Part shown: positions 1 to 11,303 of the stretch, piece by piece | Layout: each line of letters starts with the position of its first letter | Numbering within the stretch: position 1 is the stretch's first letter | Assembly: GCF_008831285.2 (NCBI RefSeq) | Contig: NC_045139.1 | Location: 2,674,704 to 2,738,703, forward strand | Direction of reading: 5' to 3' | Length of the DNA: 64,000 nt | Source: Nymphaea colorata | Lineage: Eukaryota; Streptophyta; Magnoliopsida; Nymphaeales; Nymphaeaceae | Translations under genes and position numbers: made by a program | The notes under the pieces: model-generated | What the model was told of the DNA's origin: nothing | Databases searched by the model: none | The model's input: the letters and a program-made list of their open reading frames with translations, nothing else

Positions 1-3000
1 AGTTTTTGTACTTTTTTGAAAAGTAATGCGTACCAATATTGCTTTTCAAACTACAAATTTTGATGTCCCATAATTTGCATAAGCTATATTAAAAGAAAAA
101 GATTCAGTATATGTCATGTAAGACTGAGCACCAATAAAACTCTTTCTCTCCCAACACCTAAAAATGGTGTACCAAAAGAGTTTAAAGGAACGCTCTTTTC
201 CCATTCTGATTATATGCTTCACATTGGTGTTTGATTTTCGTGCATCAATACAGTTAATTATTAAAATATCTTTAATTCACATTAAAAAAAATTATAACGG
301 GAAAATTGAAAATAACCATAATAAAACGTAAATTTATAAATTGAAAATAATGTTAGTACAACGGTTGTGACAGGGTTAGTAAGCAGTCTCCATTTCAAAT
401 TCTGGTAGTGTCAATTTTTTGTGCTAAAAAAAAGACAACCAATGACAGAAGAGCTAACTTAGAACCGACATATATGCGATATGTTTTTTGTTTTTGCATT
501 CGTTTGGACCAAAATCCAAATCATTTGTAATTGGATCTAGAAAGATCCAAATATTATATGCATAGGTCTTGATCCAAGGTCCAATCCTTTGTTTTTATTT
601 AAAGCAAGGGACTTGCAAGCCAATTGGCTTCATTTTGCCGGTGGAAGTTGTGAAATCAGGCTTCACTTTCTTCCTTTGTTAAATAAAATATCATGATAGA
701 ACTTTAAAAGGTTCACACAAGTTGGGGTAGATAGTTGCCCACACCAGCTCAAATGCAGGTCTCGGGCGTGCACAAGGCATTGTTAAATAAAATAGATTTT
801 TCTTTCTAATTCTTTTAAATAGACCATATTTTCATGGTGTTTTATATATGTTCAAACAAATTATATCTTACATGGTGTTTTATATATTTTCATGGCGTTT
901 TATATATGTTCAAACAAAATTGAAAATAAAAAATAAAAAAAGATTATAAATGATAATTTTTTAATAAATTACCAAAAATACCCTTCTTTCTTTTTCTTTC
1001 CTCTCCTCACGTCAGGTCCAGATCGCGACTGTATTCATCCAACACCGATATCAGTATTTTGGACTACATTTAGCACTTGGATATTTATTTGTTGTCTTCC
1101 TCCAAGTCACACTATGGACCACCTGCTTGTATTTTGTCTAAGCTTTATTTGGACTCTTATCAAATTAGTTCAAAGAGTGCTGTCTAAAGGAAAGCAACCC
1201 GAAGCACCTTCAGGAGTTCATTTCATTGAGAGGTTAATCAAGATGGAACTATGATAAGAGGATAACATGGAACAACTTCCCTTAAATGTGGATTAGTGAT
1301 TTGTTATTTGTCCAAAAACTAAGTGTAACTTCTGTAAAAGTATCCCATTGTATAGAACATGAATGTGCATCTTTTACATTAAAAAAAATGATGGTAAAGC
1401 GACTTTGGCCCTAAATAATAGTCTTTGGATGCCATGTGAAATATATCACAATAAAAGATTGGCCATTGTGAGCACCAAAAAAAATCCAATGGCGAGTGGG
1501 TAAAGGGGATATGAAATTGTGGCAAGTGGAGTGGGCAGGGGTTTGCCTATATCCTCTACTGTATGCGGAATGGCGATAATGATTGATAAAAAAAAGTTCA
1601 TACTGGTTGTGGGATTCAACACAACACCAGTTTTAACACAACACCAGTTTTAACAGAAATGTTCATCACTTTTTTTTGTCATTGTTTTTCTCTTAACCAC
1701 CCATCATGATAGATTCGACAGTTCTTATTAGATGGCTAGTTAACTCTTAAAAGCTGAAATCACCATTCATAGACTACTTTTTAAACACTCCTACGTTATC
1801 ACATTGTCAAATATTCCATCCTATTTTATTTAAGCATTTAAGTTAATTTTTGAAATCAAATTTACTAGAAAAAAATGTTCTACTATTTTATTAAGCATTT
1901 CACCTTTGTTAATTTTTGAAACTAAATATATTAAAAAATTAAATTACATAGCTAACTCTCTTTTAATATCTGATTAAAAAATCCAAGGCTTGTCCCGCAG
2001 AACAAGTACAACAGGCGGTAAGATGTACACTTTTTGCCGATACATAAAAGAAAACACTGGCATGATGAGCCGCGTAGCATTACTTGAATGTCAATAACTT
2101 CTTTTAATACGGCGCACAACTGCAAAGGTTGATCGTGAAAAAGAAAAAAAAAAATTATTTGTCACGATTAATTGATTAGGCGAGAATGAGATTTCGGCCC
2201 CTTTACATACTTATCTAAAAATGTCATAATTCCAAAGCGAAAACATTTTTTCTTGTACTTTTCTAGTTTTCTTTTTCATAATTGTTCCTTTCTTTTAATG
2301 TCTACGTTGGCACTAAATTCCTTCACTTAATAGCAAAACCAAACATCAAGTAAGGAGCATTTGATAGTTCAGATAGTGAAACCCTGAGTGTGTTAGTTAT
2401 ATCAGACGTTTTCACCCAATTTCAAGTATGAAACGATGTACGTGGTAAAAGGAAACCCTGACCTTTGTTCACCTTGTGTTCCATTGCCCTTGAGATGACG
2501 AGAAGTTAAGGCTATGTTTGATAGAGTTGGGGACATGAGGAGGCTATGGTCAGAGTCCTCTCTCCTCTTCCAACAACAAACCCATCGTTTCCAGGAGGTA
2601 TTTTTATAAACACAAAATTGAAAATGAAAAAAATTTTATAAAGGATATTTTTTTAATAAATTACGAAAAATTTATAAGCTTTTGATTGTTAATACCATTC
2701 CCTCTTAAATTAAATTGTATCTTGTTTCACTTTCTGCACCTCAAGTCAATTGGTGTCATTTATGGGTCAGAAGAAAAATTAAAAAATTGAAGTTCAATTT
2801 ATATTTACATAATAAAAATTTACAAGGAAAGTAAAAAACCATAAAAAAGAAGCCTACCGTGGTCAGTTTATGTAGTTTTTATATTATTTACTCCCATGTA
2901 CATAATGAGCCTTCTCCAAATTTGGTACGTAATGTTCTGTACATAATGTAGAAATCACTGCCCACTAAATTGTGTGGTTCACAAATCCACCCCTGAAATT

Positions 3001-3292
3001 CTCAAATTCAAGATGAATTCGTCCTTCTATTACTTTAACAATGTCAGATCTATAGAAACTCAATATAGTTATGTTATCAGCAGGTAGATGGGTCTTCGCT
3101 ATTTGAAAATGACTTGAATACACTTCATTCAAGCGGCCCATGCATTTCTCTCTTTTTAATTAACTTCCTTCTGAAAAGTTGGCCAATCAATTGAAAAATG
3201 ATTTAGAATGAGTAAGAAAAAATCAATTAGGGATTATTTCATTAATACATATAAAAAGAAACATTTCATAAATATTGTTTATCACCTAATTC
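1..3292. other. AT-rich intergenic region, no gene seen
   Basis: I see no coding region, RNA gene or complete mobile element here. The stretch is AT-rich with short local repeats. A related block of about 65 bp, ending in a run like 'tttaataaattac', occurs at about 909-976 and again at about 2614-2675, which suggests two copies of an old AT-rich element. A 19-bp unit ('taacacaacaccagtttt') is tandemly doubled at about 1617-1655. Confidence 0.5.
832..925. repeat. Short degenerate tandem repeat
   Basis: The motif 'catggtgttttatatatg', followed in two of the copies by 'ttcaaacaaa', occurs three times in a row with small changes. It is AT-rich and noncoding. No function is inferred. Confidence 0.6.
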
Positions 3293-3786
3293 TTAAAAGT
3301 ACAAATCAAATGCCACAACAAAATTATCGTCAGCTTCAATTGGATCAAACAGGTATTTGCTCATCTTCAAATTCCTATATGTCAACAAATCACCGTGGAG
3401 TAGGATGCAGCCGTCGATGGACACATGCATAATCATCATCGTCCTCTGCTGGGCGTCACCATTTCCGTTAAATTCTCCTTGTCTTGCCATCTTCATTAGC
3501 CCGCTATCCCGTTCAAATGTAGCCGTGGCAAACTTCCCAGATTCGTACATTTCACTAATTTCGTGCGATTTAATTCTAAGTAAAGCTGAAAACTGGAATT
3601 TGGCATCACCTGTCGTTATCTCTATCAAAACAAGTCTGCCCGGTCGGCTGTCTTTAACTTCATCACTTGGAATGCTTTTATAAGCAAGTTCCGAGTCATT
3701 GCTGTCCATGTTTCTATCTTCCTCACCTTTAGGGCTTTCATCTTCCCATTCGTCTACTTCCGAGCAAATGTTGTCCAGGCTGTTTT

Positions 3787-3791
3787 TTTTC
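3787..3791. repeat. Target-site duplication (left) of the Copia element
   Basis: TTTTC lies directly before the 5' LTR (which starts TGTTGGG). The same five bases directly follow the 3' LTR at 9275-9279. Five-base duplications are the rule for Copia integrases, so this fixes the element ends. Confidence 0.92.
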
Positions 3792-4470
3792 TGTTGGGTC
3801 GGGTCCAGCCTCAAGACCTGACCCGTTCCGTTACTTAAGTGACGGGCGGGAGAAAGGGAGGGCACTCGATGGTGCCACTCCCTCTCACGACTCTCTCGTT
3901 TCTCTCTCTCACGACTCTCTCTTTTGGGGAAAAAAGAGAAGGGGAAGGTTTTTGTGGCTGCTCATAGAGGTGAAGGAGGAGAGCAAGGCAAGGAGGAGAA
4001 GAAGGAGAAATCGCAGAAGGCGCGTGGGTCGATCAACACGCCAAGAAGAAAGAGGAAAGACAAAGAAGAAAGAGAAAATGAAGGGAGTCTTCATTAGGTG
4101 ATTTCTTTCTTGAATATTTGGGGTTCTTTCTTTCATTCGCATAAGAGAGTGTTATTGTTCTCTTGAGTTCACTGTTTTTCTTAAAACAGTAGGGATATTG
4201 TTGCTCGTGTATTTGGCTCTCTTTCTTCATATATAGAAAGTCATTCTTGCCCGTGGTTTTTTACTTCATTATTAGGAGTTTTTACGTAAATTGGTCTCCT
4301 ATTTTTCTGCATTTCTAGCATATATATTTTGATATATATTGCTGCAATAGTAGTGTTGGAAACTCATTCTTATGCACGCTGCCCTGTAATTCCGATTTTC
4401 AGTAGTTTTATATTGGTTTGGCCTCTTTTATTGTCGTTGGAGCATTCTTTTGGGGGATACGACTATAATA
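3792..4470 (+). repeat. 5' LTR of the Copia element
   Basis: It starts TGTTGGGTCGGGTCCAGCC, aligns end to end with 8593-9274, and ends ...ACTATAATA just before the primer-binding site. It contains a purine-rich stretch near 3930-4085 that is also present in the 3' LTR. As the 5' LTR it should hold the element promoter; I did not locate a convincing TATA box. Confidence 0.93.
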
Positions 4471-4473
4471 AAG

Positions 4474-4489
4474 TGGTATCAGAGCCAGG
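4474..4489 (+). promoter_or_regulatory. Primer-binding site (initiator Met-tRNA type)
   Basis: TGGTATCAGAGCCAGG begins three bases after the 5' LTR. It is the usual minus-strand priming site of plant Copia elements, complementary to the 3' end of initiator tRNA-Met. Confidence 0.9.
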
Positions 4490-4515
4490 TTGGTTGTGTA
4501 CATTCTTATTAAAGG

Positions 4516-5260
4516 ATGGAGTCAACCCCCACTAGGATGGTCTCTTTAAATGGGAACAATTGGACCATATGAAAAGCCAAAATGGAGAATTTACTGTATT
4601 GTAAAAACCTGTATGCACCAATTGAGAACCAGAAGCCAGCGAATATGACAGATGAAAAATGGAAGTTATTGGATAAGAAAATCATTGGCACAATCAGACA
4701 ATGGTTAGATGACTATGTTTTTCATTTGGTATCCGCAGAGACGAGCGCAAAGTCGATAAATCAGAAGTTGCAAGATCTTTACGAGAGGAAAACAGCTGGG
4801 AACAAGGCTTTCTTGATTAGGCAATTGGTAAATCTGAAACTTAGAGAGGGAAAACCAGTGTCAGAGCATTTGAATAAAGTGCAGAGCATAATTAATCAGT
4901 TGTCAGCTATGAAAATTATATTAGATGATGAGTTACAGACACTCTTATTGCTCAGTTCTCTTCCCGATAATTGGGAGACTTTAGTTTTTTTTTTTTTTGA
5001 GCAACTCCACTCCAGATGGTATGCTTACGATGAAGCATGTAACCAGCAACATTCTAAATGAAGAAACAAGTTGAAAGTCTCTTGGTGCTACCAGTTCACA
5101 AGTATTAGTGATGGGAGACAGGGGCAAACAGAAGAACCGTAACAAATGGCATGACATGTCAAACTCTAGGTCTAAATCAAGACCCAAGATGACAGGTAAA
5201 TGCTTTCATTGTGGTATTCCAGGGCACAAGAAGATTGATTGTAGAAAATGGAAAGAATAA
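4516..5260 (+). pseudogene. Copia gag region with CCHC zinc knuckle, disrupted
   Basis: The frame opens at an ATG at 4516 but hits TGA at 4570, where family members usually have Trp. The same frame then stays open from 4582 to 5061 and encodes a typical Copia gag (LLYCKNLYAPIE, SEHLNKVQSIINQLS). A T-homopolymer at about 4985-4998 shifts the frame. In the shifted frame there is a further TGA at 5072. The zinc knuckle (C-x2-C-x4-H-x4-C, CFHCGIPGHKKIDC) lies at 5201-5242, in a different frame from the downstream polyprotein. No functional gag can be made from this copy. Confidence 0.85.
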
Positions 5261-8200
5261 AAAGAGTAGAAAAAAAGAGTCAAGAGAATGCGAAGCCAAA
5301 AGAGTACACTGCAGTTGCTTCGAATGATGAGGTAGTGTTATTTTTATCTGAAAAAAATGATTGTCTTATAGTTCAGAATGGTGATCCTACATGGATTTTA
5401 GATATAGGGGCATCATATCATGCCACACTATGTAGAGAGTTATTCTTATCCTATAAAGCAGGTGATTTTGGAGTAGTTCACATGGGCAATAGTGACACTT
5501 CGAAGATTGTTGGGATAGGAGATGTTTGCATTAAGACGAGCACAGGATGCAAATTGACTTTGAGAGATGTGAGACATGTTCCAGACCTGAGAATGAATTT
5601 GATTTCTGCAGAAAGACTAAGTGAAGATAGATATTGTACTTCGTTCAGTCATACAGGTTGGAAACTTACCAAGGGGGCACTAGTGTTGGCTAGAGGTGAC
5701 AGATTTGACTCTTTGTATGGAATGAAGTCTCGAATCAGTAGTGTGGATGTCAATGCAGTTACTGGTGGTACTTCGTCAGATTTGTGGCACAAGAGGTTAG
5801 GTCACATGAGTCAAAGAGGAATCGACTTGCTCACCAAGAAGAATTTGTTACCAAAGACAGATGGTGCACAGATATCTCCATGTGATCATTGTTTGGTTGG
5901 TAAGTTGCATCGAGTTTCTTTTCAGAAAAAGCGCTCTTCAAAAACTAAACATATATTAGATTTAGTTTATTCAGATGTATGTGGACCTATAAATGTGACA
6001 TCTAAAAGTGGAGCATCCTGTTTTGTTACATTTATTGATGATGCATCTAGGAAGGTGTGAACCATTACAATGAAAAGCAAAAGTGAAGTAAGTAGTATAT
6101 TCATGACTTTTCATGCAGCGGTTGAGCGCGAGACTGGTAAGAAGACGAAGAGACTGCATACAGATAATGGTGGTGAGCACACAGCATCTTCTTTACGTGA
6201 TTATTGTCTAAAACATGGTATTAAACATGAAAAGACAGTTCCCTATACTCCATAGCATAATGGAGTTGCAGAAAGGAAGAATATAAATATAATTGAGAAA
6301 GTTAGAAGTTTGTTATCTAGTTCTAAGTTGCCAAAATATTTTTGGGCAGAGGCAATCAGAGGCAATGCGTACTGCAGTTTATTTAATAAACAGATCTCCT
6401 TCAGTGCCTCTAGATGGAGATATTCCACAGAGAGTTTGGTCAGATGAAGAGGTTAAGTATGATCACCTCAGAGTTTTTGGTTGCAAAGCATTTATGCATG
6501 TACCTAAAGAACATAGGACCAAACTAGATGATAAAGCTATTCCTCTAATATTTCTTGGTTATGCTGATAATGAATTTGGTTACAAGTTATGAGATCCAAA
6601 GAATGACAAAATTTACAGGAGTCGTGATGTTGTCTTCAGAGAGGATCAGACGATTGAGGATGTCATGGGTGACACGAAGTCAGGTGTGAATGCTAGTGGT
6701 GTTCATGAGCCAACCTATGCAGAACCTGAAGAACTTTCATCTGAGCATGGTAAAATTGATGAAGATGTAGAGGAAGAAGAAAAAGAGGCAGATGAGTAGT
6801 ATACAGATGGCAGTGCTATAGAGACTCAAACTGATCATGAGCATGAGTTGGAGGGGGAGCTTCCTCCTCATTCAGAACCAATTGAGGAGCAATTGGGATT
6901 GGGAAGAGGTAAAAGAATATGTATACCATCTACTAGATATTATACTGATGAATATATTATGTTTACAGATAGTGGAGAGCCAGAATGCTATGCAGAGGTG
7001 CTAGATGATGTGCATAAAGATGAATGGATTAAAGCTATGCAGGAAGAGATTAATTCTTTGTATAAGAATCACACTTTTGATTTGGTAGAGCTACCAAAAG
7101 AAAAGAAAGTGTTGCAGAACAAGTGAGTCTACAAGCTTAAAAATGAATGTCAAGGCAAGTTGAGATACAAAACTCGGTTAGTGGTGAAAGGTTTCAAGCA
7201 GGAAAGAGGTATTGATTTTGATGAAATTTTTTCTCCTGTTGTTAAAATGTCATCTATCAGGGTAATACTTGGTTTGGTGGCTTGTCTAGACTTGGAGTTG
7301 GAGCAGTTAGATGTAAAAACTGTTTTTCTTCATGGAGATCTAGAGGAAGAAATCTACATGACACAGCCAGAAGGTTTTGTGGTTGCCAGGAAGAAACACA
7401 TGGTTTGTAAGTTAAACAAGAGCTTGTATGAACTTAAACAAGCACCTAGACAGTGGTACAAGAAATTTGATTCATTTATGATAAATCAAAGGTATCGCAG
7501 GTCAGCCGTAGATCATTGTGTCTACATCAGAGAGTTTTCATCAGGTAGCTTCATTATCTTATTATTATATGTAGATGACATGCTTATTGTTGGACATGAT
7601 TATCAATTGATTAGCCAATTGAACAAGGATATGGGCAAGTTCTTTGATATGAAAGACTTGGGGCCAACACAACAATTGTTAGGCATGAGGATTGTTCGTG
7701 ATAGGAAGACCAAGAAGTTGTGGTTATCACAAGAAAAATACATTGAGATGGTGTTTAGCAAGTTCAACATGAAAGATGCCAAAACTGTAAGTACACCTTT
7801 AGCAGCACATTTTAAATTGGGAAATGAGCAATGTCCATCCTCAGCAGATGAGAAAGAAAGAATGGAGAATGTACCCTATGCCTCGGCAGTAGGAAGTCTT
7901 ATGTATGCTATGGTTTGCACACGCCCAGACTTGGCTTATGCAGTTGGTGTAGTTAGCAGGTTCTTATCAAATCCAGGCAAGGAGCATTGGGTAGCAGTGA
8001 AGTGGATCCTAAGGTATCTGAAAAATACTTCCAATTACTATTTATGTTTTGGTGAATCTAATCCAGAGATACAATGATTTGTTGATGTAGACATGGCAGG
8101 TGACTTGAACTCTAGGAAGTCTCTTTCTGGTTATGTTTTTACTTTTGCAAGGGGAGCTGTATCATGGCAGTCTAGATTGCAGAAGTGTGTTGTTCTTTCA

Positions 8201-8413
8201 ACTACAGAGGCAGAATATATTGCAGCAACTGAAGCTTGTAAAGAGTTGTTGTGGATGAAGAGTTTTCTTCATGATATAAGCCTTAGTCAGAAGACATATG
8301 TGTTGCATTGTGATAGCCAAAGCGCTATACATTTGGCGAAGAATTCAGCGTTCAACTCAAGGACAAAGCACATTGATGTCAGATATCATTAGATTCGTGA
8401 TGTGCTTGAGTAG
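5248..8413 (+). pseudogene. Copia pol: protease, integrase, reverse transcriptase and RNase H remnants
   Basis: Domains appear in Copia order. The protease region at about 5390-5440 has WILDIGASYHAT, with Ile where the active site normally has Ser or Thr. GAG-pre-integrase is at about 5780-5910 (LWHKRLGHM and a CDHC pair). The integrase core runs about 5960-6480, with HTDNGGEH at 6158-6181. The RT is spread over 6848-8077 with the catalytic YVDD at 7568-7579. RNase H is at 8093-8392 (STTEAEYIAATEA). In-frame stops interrupt it at 6058, 6253, 6590, 6797, 7124, 8075, 8390 and 8411, and a frameshift lies near 6350. The central RT piece (7160-8077) is the longest intact block. This is a dead polyprotein. 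Confidence 0.93.
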
Positions 8414-8576
8414 AAACTGATTCAATTAGAGAAGATACAGACAGAGAAGAATCCTGCAAATATGATGACGAAGTCTCTACCTAAGGAGAAACATGATATA
8501 GAGACTTAGTTGGGATGACTGCCTTTAAGGCAGTGTATTAATTTTGTTCATTTTGCAGGTATGATCCCTCTCTTGA

Positions 8577-8590
8577 GGCTGGAGGGGGAG
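8577..8590 (+). promoter_or_regulatory. Polypurine tract of the Copia element
   Basis: GGCTGGAGGGGGAG, followed by two T residues, lies just before the 3' LTR. That is where plus-strand DNA synthesis is primed in LTR retrotransposons. Confidence 0.8.
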
Positions 8591-8592
8591 TT

Positions 8593-9274
8593 TGTTGGGT
8601 CGGGTCCAGCCTCAAGACCCGACGCGGCCTGCCACTTAAGTGACGGGCGGGAGAAAGCGAGGGCACTCAATGGTGCCCCTCCCTCTCACGACTCTCTCGT
8701 TTCTCTCTCTCACGACTCTCTCTTTTGGGGAAAAAAGAGAAGGGAAAGTTTTTTGTGGCTGCTCATAGAGGAGAAGGAGAAGAGGAAGGCAAGGAGGAGA
8801 AGAAGGAGAAATCGCAGCAATGCGCATGGGTCGATCAGCATGCCAAGAAGAAAGAGGAAAGACAAAGAAGAAAGAGAAAATGAAGGGAGTCTTCATTAGG
8901 TGATTTCTTTCTTGAATATTTGGGGCTCTTTCTTTCATTCGCATAAGAGAGTGTTATTATTCTCTTGAGTTCACTGTTTTTCTTAAAACAGTAGGGATAT
9001 TGTTGCTCGTGTATTTGGCTCCCTTTCTTGATATATAGAAAGTCTCTCTTGCCCGTGGTTTTTTATCCCATTATTGGGGGTTTTTCCACGTAAATTGGTC
9101 TCCTATTTTTCTGCATTTCTAGCATATATATTTTGATATATATTGCTGCAATAGTGGTGTTGGAAACTCATTCTTATGCACGCTGCCCTGTAATTCCGAT
9201 TTTCAGCAGTTTTATATTGGTTTGGCCTCTTTTATTGTTGTTGGAGCATTCTTTTGGGGAATACGACTATAACA
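8593..9274 (+). repeat. 3' LTR of the Copia element
   Basis: It aligns with the 5' LTR at 3792-4470 over its whole length and ends with an intact CA. The TTTTC target duplication follows at 9275-9279. Confidence 0.93.
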
Positions 9275-9279
9275 TTTTC
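9275..9279. repeat. Target-site duplication (right) of the Copia element
   Basis: TTTTC directly follows the CA end of the 3' LTR and matches 3787-3791. Beyond it the terminal exon of psi-TNL-A continues on the minus strand. Confidence 0.92.
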
Positions 9280-9659
9280 TACATGCAAGTAGACGATGCC
9301 TCCGTCGAACTACTTGGGAAGAAGGAATGAGATGGACTGTGGATATGATGACCCACCAGCGATCACCCTCCTCCCAGAGATGGAGAACTCTTCTAGATTT
9401 TCAAAGTGTGCTTCCTGGAAACAGAGGATGGAGATATCGTGGTTAGGGAGTAATCATAAACATATCGATAAAGGTGAAACTGGATGCCTTATTAGATAGA
9501 TAGGATGCCATTAGCGAATGCCAGGACATCCATAAGCTTGACATGTGTGTACCATCGTCAAAAGCTAGAAGTTGGATGAATTAGTTGGTTGACCCAACTC
9601 CGTCTCAAGGAATTTTAACAAAATTGCGGAAAATTTTGTCACCAATTCAACTAGCTTCA

Positions 9660-9910
9660 CTTACACTGGATAAGAAAAAACACTGGTTTAGGGAGTTTTT
9701 CTCAACCCCACGAGCATCCATTAGGTTTTAAAAACATCTTTGAATTGAAGCTCGGGCTTTACAATCCCAATCAGATCAATTGGAATTCTCAGAAACACGC
9801 TCTACATGACTAAAAGGTCTACTCAATTGAAGTTGTGGAAAAAGGACCAATTTGTGCATTATGATTGAGTGGAAACTCTTTCAAGAAAAGAGAATATCTT
9901 TGACCTTGTT
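9660..9910. repeat. Segment duplicated at 20357-20608 (TNL intron DNA)
   Basis: About 245 bp of the psi-TNL-A intron, including 'ctctacatgactaaaaggtct', recurs in the same orientation at 20357-20608 with roughly 90% identity by eye. The shared noncoding DNA shows that psi-TNL-A and psi-TNL-B come from one duplicated locus rather than only sharing a protein domain. Confidence 0.8.
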
Positions 9911-10910
9911 TGCTGCAAGGTTCGGGTTTAGAACTTGTGACCTCCCACTAATTTGGTAACCTTCAGAGTTACCCCTATCAATGGATGAAAAAACATAACA
10001 AAGGTTTTCCAAGATGTTTACCTGAAGTCTTTCGAAGAATGAGTCGTGAAGGCTTCTACATCCTCCAAGGTCCAATACCTGTAACAATATCATCTGGTTA
10101 ATGCCAGGAACGTCCTCAAGCTTTCCGCAACCCCTTGCTCCGAGTGTGTTGAGGGAAGGTGGCAACCAAGGCAAGAACTTGAGCCGCTCATGGATTTGGT
10201 TAATGCTAGGTGTTTCTTTCAACGAGGAACACGGCCGTAAACACAGCATTTCCAGTTGCTTCAAGCAGCTCATGGATTTGGGCAGAGCTGAAATCTGGTA
10301 GCAACCATTAAGGTTAAGCGTTATGAGTGAGGTCAATTGAGAAACCTCTTGAGGCAGTTCCTTTAGTGACTCACAACCTTCCAAATACAAGTGAGTCAAC
10401 CTCTTGAGAAGCCCAATAGATGGATCAAGTTCACTCATCTTAGTGCAATTTCTAAAATCCAACATCTCAAGATGTGGCATGCTCGTAAAATTTGGACAGC
10501 TGGTGAGGTTAGAACAGCCCACCAATTTTAAGACTCTTAACTTGCCAAGCAACACCGGCTTCAATGACTTCGGATCCTTCATTTGTGATGGCAAAGTTGT
10601 AATTTCAGTACAACCACTTAGGTCAAGCTCTTCGAGTGAGGTCAATTGCCAAATCTCTTGAGGTAATGTCTTTAGTGATTCACAGCGCCACAAATTCAAG
10701 TGAGTCAAGCTCTCAAGAAGCCCAATCGATGGATCAAGTTCACTCATCTTAGTGCAACTTCCAAAATTCAATTTTTGTAGATGTGGCATTCTCTCAAAAT
10801 CTCGACAGATGGTGAGGTTATAACAGCGCTGGAAATTTAAGACTTTTAACTTGCCAAGCAACACCGGCTTCAATGACTTCGGATCCTCCATTTGTGATGG
10901 TGAGGGAGAG

Positions 10911-11303
10911 AGAGTACTGAATTTAATGTATTAATGTACCTATTTTATTACATGATGATACATATCATCATAAGTAGGATTCGGTTAATGGGCACCAACA
11001 TGGTTGAAAGTGATAAATAGCGACTGGTGGTTTGCTTAGGCAGTCTCGATGGGCTCGTCAATGAGAGAGTAGACACAGTCTATGGACTCATACTGCACGA
11101 CACCAACGTCATATTCATAGTCGTACATGCACTGGCAGACCCTCGCTATGTTGAGAGTCACGTTCATGAAGGAACGAGAGGAGGCGGTCTATTGTTGCTG
11201 TTGTTGAGCCAAGAGCAGCTCTCTGTTTAGCCTTCTCCATGCATCTCTTAGCAAGTCCCTTATGTGTTCCCATGCTTGCACCTCCACTACCATTGTCTCG
11301 TTT
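10911..11303. other. Sequence upstream of the truncated LRR exon, no recognised gene
   Basis: LRR homology stops abruptly near 10910, so this marks the breakpoint where the TIR-NBS part was lost. The minus strand has a short open stretch of 44 codons at about 11170-11036 (contains MYDYEYDVGVVQYESI). I do not recognise it and do not call it a gene. Confidence 0.5.

Larger units (their letters stand above)
3792..9274 (+). mobile_element. Ty1/Copia LTR retrotransposon, nearly full length but decayed
   Basis: The element is 5483 bp with LTRs of about 680 bp that begin TG and end CA (CA mutated to TA in the left copy). It carries a primer-binding site matching initiator tRNA-Met, a purine-rich tract before the 3' LTR, and gag-protease-integrase-RT-RNase H in Copia order. 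It is inserted antisense into the terminal exon of psi-TNL-A. By eye the LTRs differ at about 40 of 680 positions, roughly 6%, so it is old. The reading frame is broken by about ten stops and at least three frameshifts, so it cannot be autonomous. Confidence 0.95.
3293..10910 (-). pseudogene. psi-TNL-A: TNL resistance-gene relic split by a Copia element
   Basis: Two exons of a TNL receptor gene survive; the TIR and NBS exons are absent. The LRR exon runs 10910 to 10022 and encodes about 290 residues of LRRs (motifs such as LPQEVSQLTSL and CTKMSELDPSIGLL). It includes two tandem copies of a roughly 100-residue module. It ends at a CAG|GTAAAC donor. A 607-bp intron (10021-9415) ends TTCCAG, and the terminal exon starts at 9414. 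That exon reads through a region like 'SYPQSISFLLP' and has an in-frame TAG at 9310-9312, where the paralog at 35.0 kb has CAG. It is interrupted by the Copia insertion at 3792-9274 and resumes at 3791, ending at the stop at 3293. An eight-A run at the junction shifts the frame by one base relative to the paralogs. The C-terminal part keeps the family signature RTMMIMHVSI. The gene is clearly dead: 5' truncation, nonsense codon, frameshift and insertion. Confidence 0.88.

Noticed and set aside
8561..8944. ORFs of about 100 codons in the 3' LTR (and 3909-4142 in the 5' LTR)
   Set aside because: They fall in the purine-rich part of the LTR, occur in both LTRs with frame changes, and lack any domain.
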